The notes: a model not told the origin generated them from the sequence alone. A DNA stretch of 64,000 nt from Talinum fruticosum (GCA_021018815.1 JAITYX010000077.1:2084501-2148500), one strand, 5' to 3'. Positions 23,701-36,644 are shown, counted from the first letter of the stretch. Numbers and translations are program-made.

Positions 23701-24371
23701 GCCCATGCCTCTAGACTGTTGTGCATCATCAGACTGAACTGTCAACATAGAAATAATACAATGCCTGGCTTGTCATGAACCTCTACACATTGCGATTGTG
23801 GGAGTGAATTTAGATAACCTCTGTCCACTAAAGTTATTTGATAATTTTGTATGATATTAGGTTGCCATCTATTTGAATTTGAGGTGATTAGAGGACTGAA
23901 AATTTTGCAATCAAAATATGTTTCCCTGCTCTGAGGGAAATTACTTGCATTTTTCGTCTTTAGTTGCACTTTGAAGGATACATTTTCCACCTTACTCATG
24001 AAACCACTTTCATTGTTCATTCATATAACCCGCTGCCAAGAATAGGATAGGCCCTTAATCCTTCAAAATTAAATATTCTATTTGGTTTTCGATTTGAAAA
24101 TTTCAAGCTTGAACTGTTTTTCTGCTGTTCATTGTGGTTTATTCCATTTGGGTTCTAATCAAGTTGCCAAAAACTTGCAGCTCTATTCAGATGGGGTGTA
24201 GCATTGCAGCAAAGGTCTCGCTTGCGGCCGAGTAACAGTAGAGATAAGGTGAAGTTACTACAGCAGGCAAAGAGGCTTTATGAGGATGCTCTTGATATGG
24301 GATCTGAGAACCTCCAAGTTAGGGAAGCCTTATCATCATGCATATCCGAGCTCGATTTTAGTGACCTATAG
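20765..24371 (+). CDS. predicted chloroplast membrane protein with TPR-like helices; one frameshift
   Basis: Three coding exons: 20765-22686, 23083-23173, 24181-24371. The N-terminus (residues 1-~50, Ser-rich, few acidic residues, ending near VIVSCSA) resembles a chloroplast transit peptide. Two hydrophobic segments follow at ~94-109 and ~113-134. The middle is low-complexity and charged. The C-terminal third is helical with TPR-like pieces: AIGQLGNTYL, LYNWGLALSFRAQL, LFRWGVALQQRSRL, KRLYEDALDMG. The frame shifts near 21646 (residue ~294): the first frame ends at TAG 21688, while the next frame is open to exon 3 and holds all conserved parts. Total coding length is 2204 nt, one base short of a multiple of three (~734 aa if one base is missing). 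The A-run at 21645-21649 is the likeliest site. Function unknown; placement in plastid membranes is inferred. Confidence 0.8.
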
Positions 24372-24900
24372 TAGTCATCCAAGACACAAGGTTTTCATTG
24401 ATATGATAGCTTATCATCTTCATTTTCACCAATCGCTTCCCCTTCTCTTTGCGCTTTTCGAAATCTCCCTAACCCCATACGATCAGACAGTTGTAACAAT
24501 CGTGCCATCTGTGGTCCCAATCAACTGTGAGATACATATAGGGATGGCCTGATTTTTCTGGCAAAGTTCTTTTGGCGGGGAGTGTCTTTTGTCACCAAAG
24601 TTCTTAAAATGATATTAAATTGGTCAGGAATACAGATAAATTGCCGATTTTGATATACCTAATGACTTCACCGGTCAGTAAGGTTGGCAGGCTTATACAC
24701 ATCCAGCCAGACTTCTGGAGGTTCAACAAACTAGAGGCAATAGAAGGGGAAGATTTTGGTATACTGGACAACCCAAGTATAACATACGGCTCGACGCCTG
24801 AGGTAACTGAAATAATGGGGTTATTTACTCCGCCCTGAATAGAATGACATATCCGTCGCTTGGAATGGTCATACTGTATCAACGACAAAACAAGGGGTTA
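24372..24900 (+). other. 3'UTR/flank of the TPR gene
   Basis: Non-coding sequence after the TAG at 24369-24371, without a clear poly(A) signal. Short ORFs here carry no recognisable domain. Confidence 0.35.
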
Positions 24901-25069
24901 TATTTTGCACAATCTTTTTATTTTTTACCAATGGTATGATTACCACATTGTAATTTAAAAGAAGCGATTGCATGCTCTACTTTTTCTATGTTAAATTCCT
25001 CTCTTGAGTCTTAAATCAAATCCGACAGAAAAGCATTTTCCCATGTTGGGATGAAGTGGCAGACTGGAT

Positions 25070-25260
25070 TTGCAACCTGATGGGATTCTAGCCATGGTTA
25101 AGTAATATAGGTTGGTCCCAGTGAATTGAAACTTCGTTTTCCTTAGACAAGATTTCGGGTTTGAGTCTTGTGTGTGGAGAAAATCGATAATGAGATGGCT
25201 CTACTTTTTACAGTAGTTCGACTCTAGTAACAGAGCCCTGTAGACTAATAAAAAGGGGCC
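25070..25260 (+). mobile_element. SINE-like tRNA-derived element
   Basis: An A-box-like GGTTGGTCCCAGTGAATTG (about 25111) and a B-box-like GGGTTTGAGTCTTG (about 25158) sit about 50 bases apart, as in tRNA-derived plant SINEs. The 3' part runs through CTCTAGTAACAGAGCCCTG to a short A-rich end. I could not define target duplications. Confidence 0.45.
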
Positions 25261-25469
25261 TGAAAATTAGACATGGTAATATAACTTGAGTGCCTAAATC
25301 ATATCATCCATTATCGTGTCCCAATTTGATTAGGGGAATGAATAAGAAACAATTTTTCAATGTTAAGTCTATCACGGAGTATATAAGTTAACATTTTCCA
25401 TGTTTCAAGTCGATGGACAATGAACTGTGAAGCACTAATCTTTGAGCCAGAGTGAAAATAATGGTCTAA

Positions 25470-25700
25470 AAGATTAGGTTGGTTAGGAGGCCAACAGGAC
25501 TATATGTGTACCGCCTAACGGAATGGGTTCGCACCCTACATACCATATTAGAGCCGACCCTCAACCAGATAGTTGTGGGTCACATTAGGCCCATAGAGGG
25601 TGAAACTACAGGTTATGTTCCTGCCGGGAGTGCTCATGAGTCTAGCACTGACCAAGTCAAATACAGGCCAGACAAATCGATCAGTGTTTAAAATTCGGAC
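25470..25700. other. GC-richer unassigned block
   Basis: A ~220-base island with more even base composition, open for 70 codons on + (25479-25691), between very AT-rich flanks. The translation shows no domain I recognise. A decayed transposon fragment is the simplest guess. Confidence 0.3.
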
Positions 25701-26206
25701 GAAGTCTAACATTTGATATCTTTCAGGTCGACAAATCGAACAAGCTCTGATTTGAGTAAGAATTGAGTTCGGACAACAGAAATAGAAAAAAATCTTATAT
25801 TATAATATAAAATTTGGACGAATAATTGATAATATTACTTGTTTTTTTTCTGAATCGGATAAAGTTAAATATTCAAATTGGATAAAAATTTTCCAGCTAT
25901 AGTTTAAACCCTTCCACCTCTATGAAGCCCCCACGTAATACTCTCTTGTTCTTCTTCTTCTTGGTGCTAAAAAGTCTTTGAAAGTACGTGTAGTTTAGGT
26001 AATATTTCAACCATCTCGAGAACCCTAGATCATAGGGAATTAGGAATGGCAAAAGGATGTATGATATATCCAACCAAAAGTTATTAAAATTTAAAACTCC
26101 TAACCAAAACTACGTTCACAAGATCTAGTATGTTTCCCCATGATGTTGACACATAGCCATTCAACCCTTTATAAATTGTTAAACCAACCTCTTGACCGAT
26201 AAGTTT

Positions 26207-26239
26207 AATTTCCAATTTCCAATTTCCAATTTCCAATTT
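26207..26239. repeat. tandem heptamer AATTTCC, about 4.7 copies
   Basis: The 7-base unit AATTTCC repeats without interruption. Confidence 0.9.
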
Positions 26240-28499
26240 ATGGTTGAGAAGCTAATATTAGCTGTTCTCACTAAGCACCGTTACAAAAATTTTGGTGTCT
26301 GCCTATTCATATTGTCGATGTTTGTCTATTATAAGATAGATATTATTATGTTAACTTTTAATAATAATTGGATGACGAATAATTTATCTAAGACTAACTG
26401 TTATGAAAGTCACTATTAGATGAATTATTAGTTATATCTTAACTAAAAATCACTCTAAAATATACTATTAGTCACTTAAATAAATTTAAAAAGTGAGACA
26501 CTATCATTTAAAAAACTTATTGATATTTAGTTATTTAATTTAAGTTAATCTTATATGAGAGGTAAGGAATATAAAACATATTTGAACTTTACTCTATTAC
26601 CTTTATCTATTTGATAAAAATCAAAATATATAAGGGGTTTTTTCGAAATTTTGATATTACTAAAGTTAACTTACTCGTTCGTTTTTAACAAGTATAGTTT
26701 TTTCATCGCATTTTTTCCCATAAAATTCGAATATGATACATTAATTCGACTATGAAACATACTTTTTTTGTTCATAAGCATTGCTATCAAAATTCAAACA
26801 AGGGAGTTAATCATTGGGTAAATTATGGGGTGATTCAATCATCTCTTTCCACCATATGAATTTGATAGTCCTCCATCCTCTTTATTTTCCATCCTTTTTA
26901 GGATAATTCTCTTGTAGTTTAAGTCACAGATTCATTTGTAATGAGTATGACTTTCTTTTACTGATTTGGTTTCCAACACTTATATCATGATCTCGAGTTT
27001 ATGAATCTATGATATGATTTAATTTGAGTAAGAAAATTTAATTTGTTTTAAAATAAATATCATAAAAATATAAAAAAAATTTAAAAAATTAAAATAAAAT
27101 AACATATTTGATAATTTAGATATGATATAACTTATACTTAGTCTCTCAATCTCTTACACACACTTGTACCCCTTCCCCAACCCATAAAACCCCCAAAAAA
27201 GAACTAAAAATATTATTTATCATGTATTAAATGAAAAAAAGTGGGTGGGAGGATGTTATGAGACTGTTGGTTGTGTGCAACACATGTGATCACCCTTTCA
27301 CACTTGGTCACTTTTGGTTTTTTTGTTTTGTTCGTTTTGTTGTTTCGTTTTTCATCACTCGTATTTTTAAGAACAACGATATTTATAAAAATAAGATTAT
27401 TTATATTTAAATTTTTTCAAATGTTTGGTAACAGAATCCACTTGAGAATGGTTGTTGTATAGTTAACAAACCCTTCAATTTCGTTTTTTTTGGGGTTCAA
27501 AAGAGGCATTGTCAAATGATACAATTTTATATGAAACGGGAGAAAAACATTAAAAATCTCGAAAACTAATATATCAAAGATTTCAATTTTTACTTTAGAT
27601 TAAGATCACTTACACATCTAGTATATAGTTGTCGTATGAGAAATACCACTTAAACAGATGAGAAGTATCGGATATAAATCTCACCCAAGATAAAGTTTGT
27701 CCCTTATTTTGATTTAATTTTTAAAAACAGCGAGGGACAGAGGTTTTCCATTGTGATTGAATGTGGATAGCACTAATCCTAAGAAATGTATACATTACAA
27801 ATAATAATTTAGATAGAATGTGAATGTAAATGGCCACCATCTTACACGGTTTAAGGAAGGAGTCAGTCTTCATTGGTAGATGATTTTGACGAGGATGAAT
27901 GAGTTGGGGTTGCTGTCAAAGACACGACTTCCATTGCCGTATGTAAAATCTTGATTGAAGAATTCCTATAAATTAATACCCTGACGACTCAACGAGTCTT
28001 ATTATGCTTATCTCCCAAGTGGCCCTGTCTTCAGCTTCAGGGTTGATTTACACTTCATTTGAATGGTTTCGGTCAAATTTGACTATTGCAGAACCAACAT
28101 TGCCCTTCATCTCTGCTGTTGTTTCACATTTTCATTAGGAAATAGTATTAGATCCGGAAATTAGAACCACTTTCGTATAGATATGATAAAAAAACCATGT
28201 TCGAATCACTAATATTTAGTTTGAGTTCGGTTCAAATTGATTGGAAGTGGAGGCTAAACTGATAAATACCATGAACACCCCAAATGAATAGAAGTAGAGG
28301 CTCAATTGTATGTATCTACTTTTTTCGATGGATAAGTAGTGGCAATGTATGCTAATACAAGTTATAACAATATCAGTCGGTCTACATGACAAATAATTAA
28401 AATATCAGACAAAACCCTAGCTAATTCATTGTATACGCGGTTATCTTAGAAACGATCCGCATCGTAACTCCTGAAAGAATTAGAATCGCTGCTGAATAA

Positions 28500-28868
28500 T
28501 TTCAACGACCGTAATCATTCCTCGTATGAGTGTACTAAAATAGTTTCGGTTCCCAAAATGTTAATAGCTCCGATTTCATTTATGAGCTTAAGAAGCAGGT
28601 ACGGGCACTTACTACATGTATCATTAATCTCAAAAGAAAGAAAAATGGACAATCCAAATGGGAAGAACCAAAAAATGTTTGATCTTAATTCTCGACAATA
28701 TGACAACAACAGACCACCCTCACACAAGATGCAAAATACAACAGAAAAACACCACAATCCGAGATCCTCTCTGTCACTAACAGAACAAGATCATGTACTC
28801 ACATGGAAAACCAGCTCCACAACCCAACCATTTGTCCCCTTAGCTATAGTCTCTTACACTTTCCAACA
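28500..28868 (-). other. CBSX5 3'UTR
   Basis: Non-coding DNA downstream of the CBSX5 stop. The 128-codon + strand ORF covering it is antisense to the gene end and has no recognisable domain. Confidence 0.4.
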
Positions 28869-31270
28869 TCATGAAAAAGAAGGAACACGATCCCGAAACA
28901 CTTTCAACATGCCAGCAAAGGTGACCATCCCAACCAAGCTGTAATCTTGTTCAATGACCCAGACATAATTCAACCGATGTGCCAGTGCCTGCATCATCAC
29001 CGCCACCAAGGAGCTCCCAGGATGGCACACAATTGGCTCGGTCCCCCTCACAAATCCCCTGAACTCGCTCTACGTCTAAGGGTTTTCAGTGAACCAAGCT
29101 CATCATCGGATGATGAGGAGGATAGGCTCAAAGACGAGGACACTGATGATGTACTCGAGTGAACCTTGTCTAAGAGCTCCAGCATTCCATTGAGCTTCCT
29201 CTCTTCCAACCTTTCCTTGACCAGCTGAACCAGGTCGTCAGGTGGACCGCCAAAGTCAATGTAAGCCATCAGATCACCTGCAGAGAGAGTCGCAACAGCC
29301 GGGGCTAGTGTTTCATCACAGCAAGCGAGGGTATATAATGATATTTCGCCAAGCAATCTACCCTCATCGTCTAGGACTCCCACTGCAGTGTGCCCATTTT
29401 GCGCAGTATTGATTGCAGAGAGAGCAGATAAGGCGGGGTCGTCATAATGGACGGCTAGGATATCATCCTCTATTATGTTAAGGGATTGGATCGAGTGCGA
29501 CGCAATGGCAGAAAAATGGTTGATGGAATTGAAGAAGAAACGCATCACATCTTCCTGGGTGATCCAGCAGAATTGACGCTTTTGGAGTAGTTTCTGTTTG
29601 GAGGTTCCAGAGCTGCGGCTCCTTTTCGGTACTATGAGGGTTTGGGCCCCTTCAAGGATGGAATCTACCGCCTCAAGCAAGCTGCAAGTTCAAAAACAAA
29701 AACCCAGATCAATATTAAGATTAAAAGCTCTGCAACACACATCCATAAGTTTCATTCACCTAATATTGGCTCTGTTCATTTCATGTTATTTGATAGACTC
29801 AATTAATGCCTATGAAACTCAAATCTGGTCACAAAATTTATGGTAAGATGAAATAAACAGAGCCATCAGCTCAAACCAACTACCAAGAGTCTAAGAGGCC
29901 AGCAATTTGGTAATTCTTTCCAATAATTCAGAAAATGCATAGCTATATCCTAATGCTATCAAATTAGTGAAATCGAAGCGTCTATCAAGAACAAGAAAGA
30001 TTGAATTCAAGTATGCGAGAAGACGTACTTGAACCAAGATGCAGGATGCAACCACCACCAGACTTTAATTAGCTAGCCTGATGGCTTCTCGCATATTGGT
30101 TTTTATCTGATAGATTGCAAAACAAAACTCCCATTAAAGCTAGCTAATATAATCTACCATAAACATATCAGATTCACTTCAGAAAAACAATCGAAAAGCC
30201 GAAAATGTCTAGCTTACAGCCCAAAACGATCTGATTTGACCAGTAAAGCAGATTAGAACCTGCCCAATGCACACTTCACACATGATTTTGGGACCAATAT
30301 GACCAATTTTGATGTTGGTCTGCCTACCCATTTGTATCCAGGCCCAGGTTTAGGGATTTAAGATTGGCAATTTGGGCAGGACCATCACGTCATTTCACTA
30401 ATGGGTTTGATAATTTGCCGGGTTATGACCAATGACGACATCAAAAGATCAATAGCCACCCAAATTTTATTAATATTTTTTTAAAAAAAAACCTATAATG
30501 CAAGATTAAACTAAATCAAGTCAAACCCCCAGATTCAGAATGGGCGTTTTATACTTTCGGATGTGAAGAACCCGGGTTTGTATCCTTACAATTGAAAATG
30601 AATTGCATGAAAATTGTTTCCATTGAACATAAATTTAGAAAAAATAGAAAAACTCAGGAAGATATTTTGTTTTGGTAAAAGGTAAACGGAAAAACAATTG
30701 GATTGGAAATTAACAGTGAGAAAAACGCCTGATTCAAATGTTCTTCAAAGAATAATCTAGAAACCCTAAAATACAGGATACGCACAAATCAAATCGCTGA
30801 CCAAATCTAACGAAATGCTTTAAATCAAAGATAATTAATAACTCAGGAACAAGTTCGCAAGTCAGAATAATAATTAATCACAAAAATACAAACGGACATC
30901 AAGAACAAATAAATTTCCCAAAAACGAAAAACGAAAACAAAAACGCACCTAGAATTGGTCTCCAATTGCTTAACGAGGTGAGGAGACTTCTGGAGGAGGA
31001 GAGAGAGGGGGAGTCGAGGGCAATGGAAGGTTGAGAGACGTTGTCCTCCCTGCAGAGGAAACAGAGGACATCGATGATGGAGATCTTGCCCACACACCGA
31101 GAAACCTCACCGGCGGCGGAAGCGGACCAGACGCTGAGGGAGGGGTCGCCGGTGGATCGGCGGAGGAGAGAGAGAGCGTCGGCGACGGTGGAAGACGCCG
31201 GGAGAGGCCTCAGCGGCGGCTTCCCAAGGCAGAGGTCAGATATTTCATGGGATAACAGCTGAACTGCCAT
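28869..31270 (-). CDS. CBSX5: CBS-domain protein, CBSX5/CBSX6 type; two frameshifts
   Basis: CBS pairs bind adenosine ligands and act as energy or redox sensors; the role of CBSX5 itself is little known. Two minus-strand coding exons: 31270-30949 and 29681-28869. Family-typical blocks in order: SDLCLGKPPLRPL, CVGKISIIDVLCFLCRED, LETNSSLLEAVDSILEGAQ (spanning the intron), FCWITQEDVMRFF, LGEISLYTLACCDETLAP, VATLSAGDLMAYIDFGGPP, and IVCHPGSSLVAVMMQALAHR with LVGMVTFAGMLKVFRD at the end. Frame breaks occur in exon 1 near the G-run 31007-31011 and in exon 2 near the C-run 29056-29059. Each behaves as one lost base, and 1135+2 nt would give 378 aa, near the family length. Both sides of each break stay conserved, so sequencing error or a very recent lesion is more likely than an old pseudogene. 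Confidence 0.85.
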
Positions 31271-31346
31271 GCACTGAAAGTTGTGGTCTTGGAGATAGAA
31301 TCAAGAGAGAGAAAGGGGCTGACAATGGCGGAAAGACAAATCAGAG

Positions 31347-31365
31347 AGAGAGAGAGAGAGACAGA

Positions 31366-31398
<33 letters not shown>

Positions 31399-31399
31399 C
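31347..31399. repeat. GA microsatellite in the CBSX5 leader
   Basis: An interrupted (GA)n tract, read as CT-rich in the transcript direction, lies between the TATA box and the start codon. Confidence 0.9.
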
Positions 31400-31430
31400 T
31401 TGGGGTTTTAACGAGGATGTGTTGGGGGAG

Positions 31431-31440
31431 TATTTATAGG
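31431..31440 (-). promoter_or_regulatory. TATA box of CBSX5
   Basis: The minus strand reads CCTATAAATA, about 160 bases upstream of the ATG at 31270. That leaves room for a ~130-base CT-rich leader. Confidence 0.65.
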
Positions 31441-32281
31441 GGTCGAGACAAGGTGGTCACGAGGAAGGAGGTACCACGGCAAAGCATACGGTTGGGCCCC
31501 ATAACCTTTTTTCGAATTTTTTTATTTTCAAAAGTTGTTTTTGCAATGCAATTACGAATTTTGTAAAAGACAAATTTACCAAAATCTTATTTTTTTAAAA
31601 TTATTTCTAAGAAAAATTAAAATGTTTGACGTAAATTTTATATAAATATTTTTAAATAATTAATTTATTTAATTAAGATTTTTAAAAAGAGATAGATAAA
31701 ACAAAATAATAGAGAGATAAAAATAGAAGAGAGAGATAAAGGAGAGAGAAAATTAAAATAATGCAAAAACAAAGGAGAGAGAGAGTATGGGATTATGGGG
31801 TTGTTACGAAATTTTTAAAAAATTAAAAATAGAAATAGTTATTTGTTTTTTTTTGTTGAGAATTTTTTTAAAATTATTTTTTCAAAATAGTTTAATTTTT
31901 TAAATTTAATATTTGACCTAACTTTAGTTTTTATAATTCAAAAACAGTTTTAAAATATAGGTTAAACACCCACTTATATTTTTTTATAACAAAAAAATAT
32001 TTTTTCTAGTCCGACTTTTTTCGGGTCCTATGAGAAATACTTTCTCCATCTCAATTTGGTCTTCCTACAAATACAAAATATATATTAATTCCGTATAAAT
32101 AATGTAAAATTATTATTTAATAGTACATGTAATAACTATTTTGACAGACAATCCTGCAATAAAAAGAATCGTCAAAGAAAAAAATAAAATCGGGATGTAG
32201 AGAGTTTACGATCTAACAAATAACTATTGTTCATATTCCTCGATAATATTTGACATGATAACAAACGAGCAACTTGCTATA

Positions 32282-32399
32282 TTTGTCATAAAAAGGTCAT
32301 TAACTAGACATCGTAGTAGCTAAAAAAATCCTTCTAAGAGTTTGTCATAAAAAGGTCATTAACCAGACATCGTAGTAACCAAAAAAATCCTTCTAAGAG
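32282..32399. repeat. 59-bp direct tandem duplication, two copies
   Basis: Units 32282-32340 and 32341-32399 both run from TTTGTCATAAAAAGGTCATT to ATCCTTCTAAGAG and differ at about three positions. A T-run follows (32400-32419). Confidence 0.95.
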
Positions 32400-34962
32400 T
32401 TTTTTTTTTTTTTTTTTGGCTATTTGATTTGTATGAGATGATTTCATTTATTGAAAAGGAATTAAATTTATCTAATTTAGCATTGAATTTTACATTTTGG
32501 GGATTGTTTTTGGCTAACTTTAGTTTTCTTTTAGGTTAATCATGTTAGGTAATCAAGTTTAGTAGATGGAGAAGGAATTCTGATAAGATTTGTTTTCTTT
32601 TCAACTTCAGGGGTGACGCCTTGATATGGATGTGTATTCCTTTTCGGTTATTTTTTTCTTGTTAATGATTTGGATTTAATATTATGACTAATTAAAAGAA
32701 CCGATTAATTAAATATAAGTGTTCGACGAACTAGTGTTTAGATTAATTGTGATGAATATGAAATATATATAGTCATAATCTTTGTTATTGTTGTTCCGTC
32801 GTCCACTCTCCTTCTTTAACAAGAACAGTGAGTCAATGACAGTTCTCTGTTCAATTGTAGTAAATATGAAATAATTTTACATAATTAAAGCTCCTTATTA
32901 CGCTCAAATTACCTACTATACATTGCTATGATTGCTAATTATATAATTATAGTTTAATATGCTTTTGGAAAAATGGTGATATGAAATATACGCATAAGTG
33001 AAAAACAAAATGAATACTAAAAAAAGAATTTAAAATATTAAAGATTGATACTCTTTGGAGAAAACCAAACAACATGTACGGGAATAAATGATACAAAAAT
33101 CATTTTCATACCACATGGTTTCATTCACAATTACATTTCATTTTGGTCTAATTAAATCAAACAGCCCCTCAATGCACCGATATGGTAGCAAGTTTGCTCA
33201 TGTTAATCTCATTTTTCCTGCTAGAATGAGTCGGGTTGCTCATGTTAAACTCGCTTGTTTAACAATAAATTTGTGAGATTTTTACTACCACTCATAGATG
33301 AGACTAAATATTTCTAATATACATCAAAAAATTATTGTCTTTAATAATTCAAAGTGACTAAATTAACACGTAAAATAAAAATAATCGTTTTAGCCACAAT
33401 AATTATATAGCGACTAATCATTACTATAATAAAGAAAGGAAGTACTAATGATACGTATTAATGTAATTAACTATAATACGACATGTACACGTAGTTAGTT
33501 GTCACTTTAAATGAAAAGGAAAAACTTGTATGAGTAAATAATAAAGACAGAAGATTTTATTGATTAATATTTTATATGAAATGCCACGTTAAAAAATGAA
33601 CAAAATTGGTGAAACGACAAATTCAGTCTAATGCAATGTCATATCACCATCATGATATGATAACCTCCATGATTTATATGATTGATCATCATCCATTGAT
33701 AATCAACTCTCTCTATCTTTTTATATTCTTCTTTAAATTCTCCTCCAACAAAAGTTCCAAAAAATTCTAAAATTTTTGTACATATGTATTTTATACTATC
33801 TTACATCACTTTTTAATAACTAATTTATATCCGTGTTTTGTAAATATAATAACTATTTATATTGAGATTAATAATAAAAAATATTACAATGATAAAAGCG
33901 ATCCAAATATATTTGACGTCGGTGAGTAAAAAGGTAGAACTTGTATCATGGCGAAAGGCATAATAGGTTAATTCGTGTGTAGGGTAATGAAATCATCCGT
34001 ATCTTATACTAGTATTAAAGATTAATTGAGATTTCAGTAGCGAATTAATGACGCAAAAATATTAATACAATTGTAATTTTATAAATACTTGTTGTTTTAC
34101 TTGTTCAGGATCCAATTATTTTCTCAAAATACAATAATTTTCCTCCCAATTAATTACAGTAATATATATTTAATAAATTTACATCACTTTTTAATAATTA
34201 TAGTTAATTATTAAAATTTAATAATCGTTCATTACGTTAATATGAATGAACCTCATCTAGAAATTATGTCACCTGCGTAACTTTCTAAATATGAAAATTA
34301 GATAAAAAAATATTTTAATTAATTTATAAATTATAATATAATTTAATATTTAATTGAACCATTATTTTTCAATTTAATTATGTAAGACAAATACTATTTT
34401 ATTACGTGTATTTTGAAACAACAGTTAAAATACTAAAAAGACTTTTCGTGACTCATATGACACTAAAATTCACCATGTAGAACCTATCAAAATGGAAATA
34501 GAGATTCAAATTTGAAACATGATATCAAATAACTAAATCTATTTACAATTAAAATTAATAAAACATTAAATTTCATAAATGAATTTTGTTTAGCAATCTA
34601 CTAGATCAACCCACGAGGACTAGTTCCTATAAATTTTGTTTAAAGTTGCTATTAATTACAATTAATAAAATTAAATTTTAAATAAATGAATATTATTAAG
34701 AAATTTAATTTATAGGATCCAAAAAATTTTATTGAGCTGAAATTAGTAAATTAAGACATTATTGAGTGGATATTTTTCAATCTAAATTTTATATATATAT
34801 AGTGACGGAATCGGAATTCAAAATAAAGGTGTCCAATGTGTTTTGGGTCAAATTAAAAGGTGTCTAATTACTTATAATTTAAAATTTTTATTCTAAAAAT
34901 AAGCTATTTTTAAAAAATTTTTGAGCCGGAATACCCTTGGCTTTCATGTGACTCCGCCCTCA

Positions 34963-34965
<3 letters not shown>

Positions 34966-35002
<37 letters not shown>
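34966..35002. repeat. (ATA)n microsatellite
   Basis: About 12 uninterrupted ATA/TAA units. Confidence 0.95.
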
Positions 35003-35003
<1 letters not shown>

Positions 35004-35087
35004 GAATAATATCTTGGTGATCAAAAAAGGACGTAAAATATTTGTGGCGGTGCTTGGCACCCATGCATGGGCCCCCATCACGTGCGT

Positions 35088-35191
35088 ACTTTTTGGGCAC
35101 GTATCACGCTTTGGACTCACTGAATTTATACAAGCTATATAGTAACTTTTGGGCACGTATCACTTCTTGGACTCCATTTATACAAACTATC
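35088..35191. repeat. 57-bp imperfect tandem duplication
   Basis: Two copies begin with ACTTTTTGGGCACGTATCAC (35088) and ACTTTTGGGCACGTATCAC (35145). Both continue through TTGGACTC and ATTTATACAA. Confidence 0.85.
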
Positions 35192-35522
35192 GGCAGTGCT
35201 TTGACAGTTAGGTATTTTATAAGTGGATATTTTCTGTTTTGATTTTTTTGTTATTTTAATTCATTTTTTTATTTTTTTATTTATTGTTTTATAATATTAT
35301 TGAAATATTAACAATTATTTATTAATTTTACTTTTTTATTATTTTTCTTAACTTGTCTAAAACGATAAATAATTTAAAACAAATGAAATTACACATGCTT
35401 CTAATGTGTGATAATAATGGGGGAATAAAATCCCTTAATTTGTGCTAATTATGGTTAAATGGTGTGAGAGAATACAGGGAATTAAAAAAATCCCTTAGGT
35501 GATCAATCTATAATTTCTAGTC

Positions 35523-35524
<2 letters not shown>

Positions 35525-35570
<46 letters not shown>
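35525..35570. repeat. (TA)n microsatellite
   Basis: About 22 perfect TA units. Confidence 0.95.
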
Positions 35571-35572
<2 letters not shown>

Positions 35573-36644
35573 TATTATTCAAAGCTATTCTTTGAGGTAA
35601 AATAATATTTTGAGCATTTAGGGAAAATAGTGTCCATAAAAAAAGAAGGAAAAATAGTCAATTTCGGGGATTTTTTTCAGCGTCGCTATTGGAGGAATTT
35701 AACGGATTGTCGTACCCTGAAAGGGGCTACTATTATTAACAAAATGTAAACTAAAAGTATACTCGGACACATTTTGATTTATTAATCTTAATTTTATCAT
35801 TGAAACACTCCTATTTTTAAGATGATATTTTTCAATCTAATTATACCACATTATATTTGTAAAATTCAGTATTCATTTTATTAGTTTATTTATATCGGTT
35901 TCTTGCTTGACAAATCTAAAGAAAAGTACAAATATGCAGTTTTTTTTTTTTTTACTTCTTTTATGATATCTTTAAAAAAACAGACTTTTTCCAAAAACAC
36001 TTATCTAAATGGGATGTTTTTTCAGTTATATTAATAGGTACAATTAATTAATTAAATAAATGTTTTTTTTTCAAACATTTATTGGTGACTCACGATCTAT
36101 GCATGAAGTGTCATGCCTTATTCATGCACATAAGGAAAGTAGTTCATGAATAATTCATGAAGGGTACCCCCCTCTTTTCATCATTTTGTCAAAGAATGTG
36201 TAAAACGTGGAGGGAAAATCATTACTTTATTATTTTTAAAGTACCAACTTGCCAACTCCCATGCACGCAAAACTGTAAAAATTCATCATTTTGTTTCTTG
36301 TTATAAAAAATCACAATTATAAATCGGCTTTAGGTCGGATACGACTAATTTTAAATCTGGTTCAAATTATATCTGAATACGTATAAGTTTTAATTTTTTT
36401 TAAGTTTAAATACAAATGGTTTTTATCATATCATATAATTTTCATGATCCTTTCATCATTTACACATTCAATTTTTCTTTTTAAATATGTGACTTTAAGG
36501 AATGTAAAATTGTCAACATAATAGGAAAAGTTTAAAAGAAACATAAATTATTTGCTATTTTAGTGAAAATATATTAATAAAAGACATCAATAGAATGAAG
36601 AAACAATTGAACATATATTTGGCTTTAAATTGTTTTCGAAAATT

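Larger units (their letters stand above)
24900..28500. other. intergenic region between the TPR gene and CBSX5 (convergent)
   Basis: Apart from the SINE-like element, the GC-richer block and the heptamer repeat listed separately, it is AT-rich with no gene. The neighbouring genes converge on this region, so their 3' ends face it. Confidence 0.5.
31450..36640. other. AT-rich intergenic desert with short tandem repeats
   Basis: No gene is visible. It holds a 59-base tandem duplication (32282-32399), an (ATA)n tract (34966-35002), a 57-base tandem duplication (35088-35191), and a (TA)n microsatellite (35525-35570). Confidence 0.5.

Noticed and set aside
28558..28944. 128-codon + ORF as a gene
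   Set aside because: It is antisense to the CBSX5 3'UTR and last codons, without domain similarity that I recognise.
28869..29051. 60-codon ORF with a GTG start as its own gene
   Set aside because: It is the C-terminal CBS segment of the CBSX5-like gene after a frameshift.
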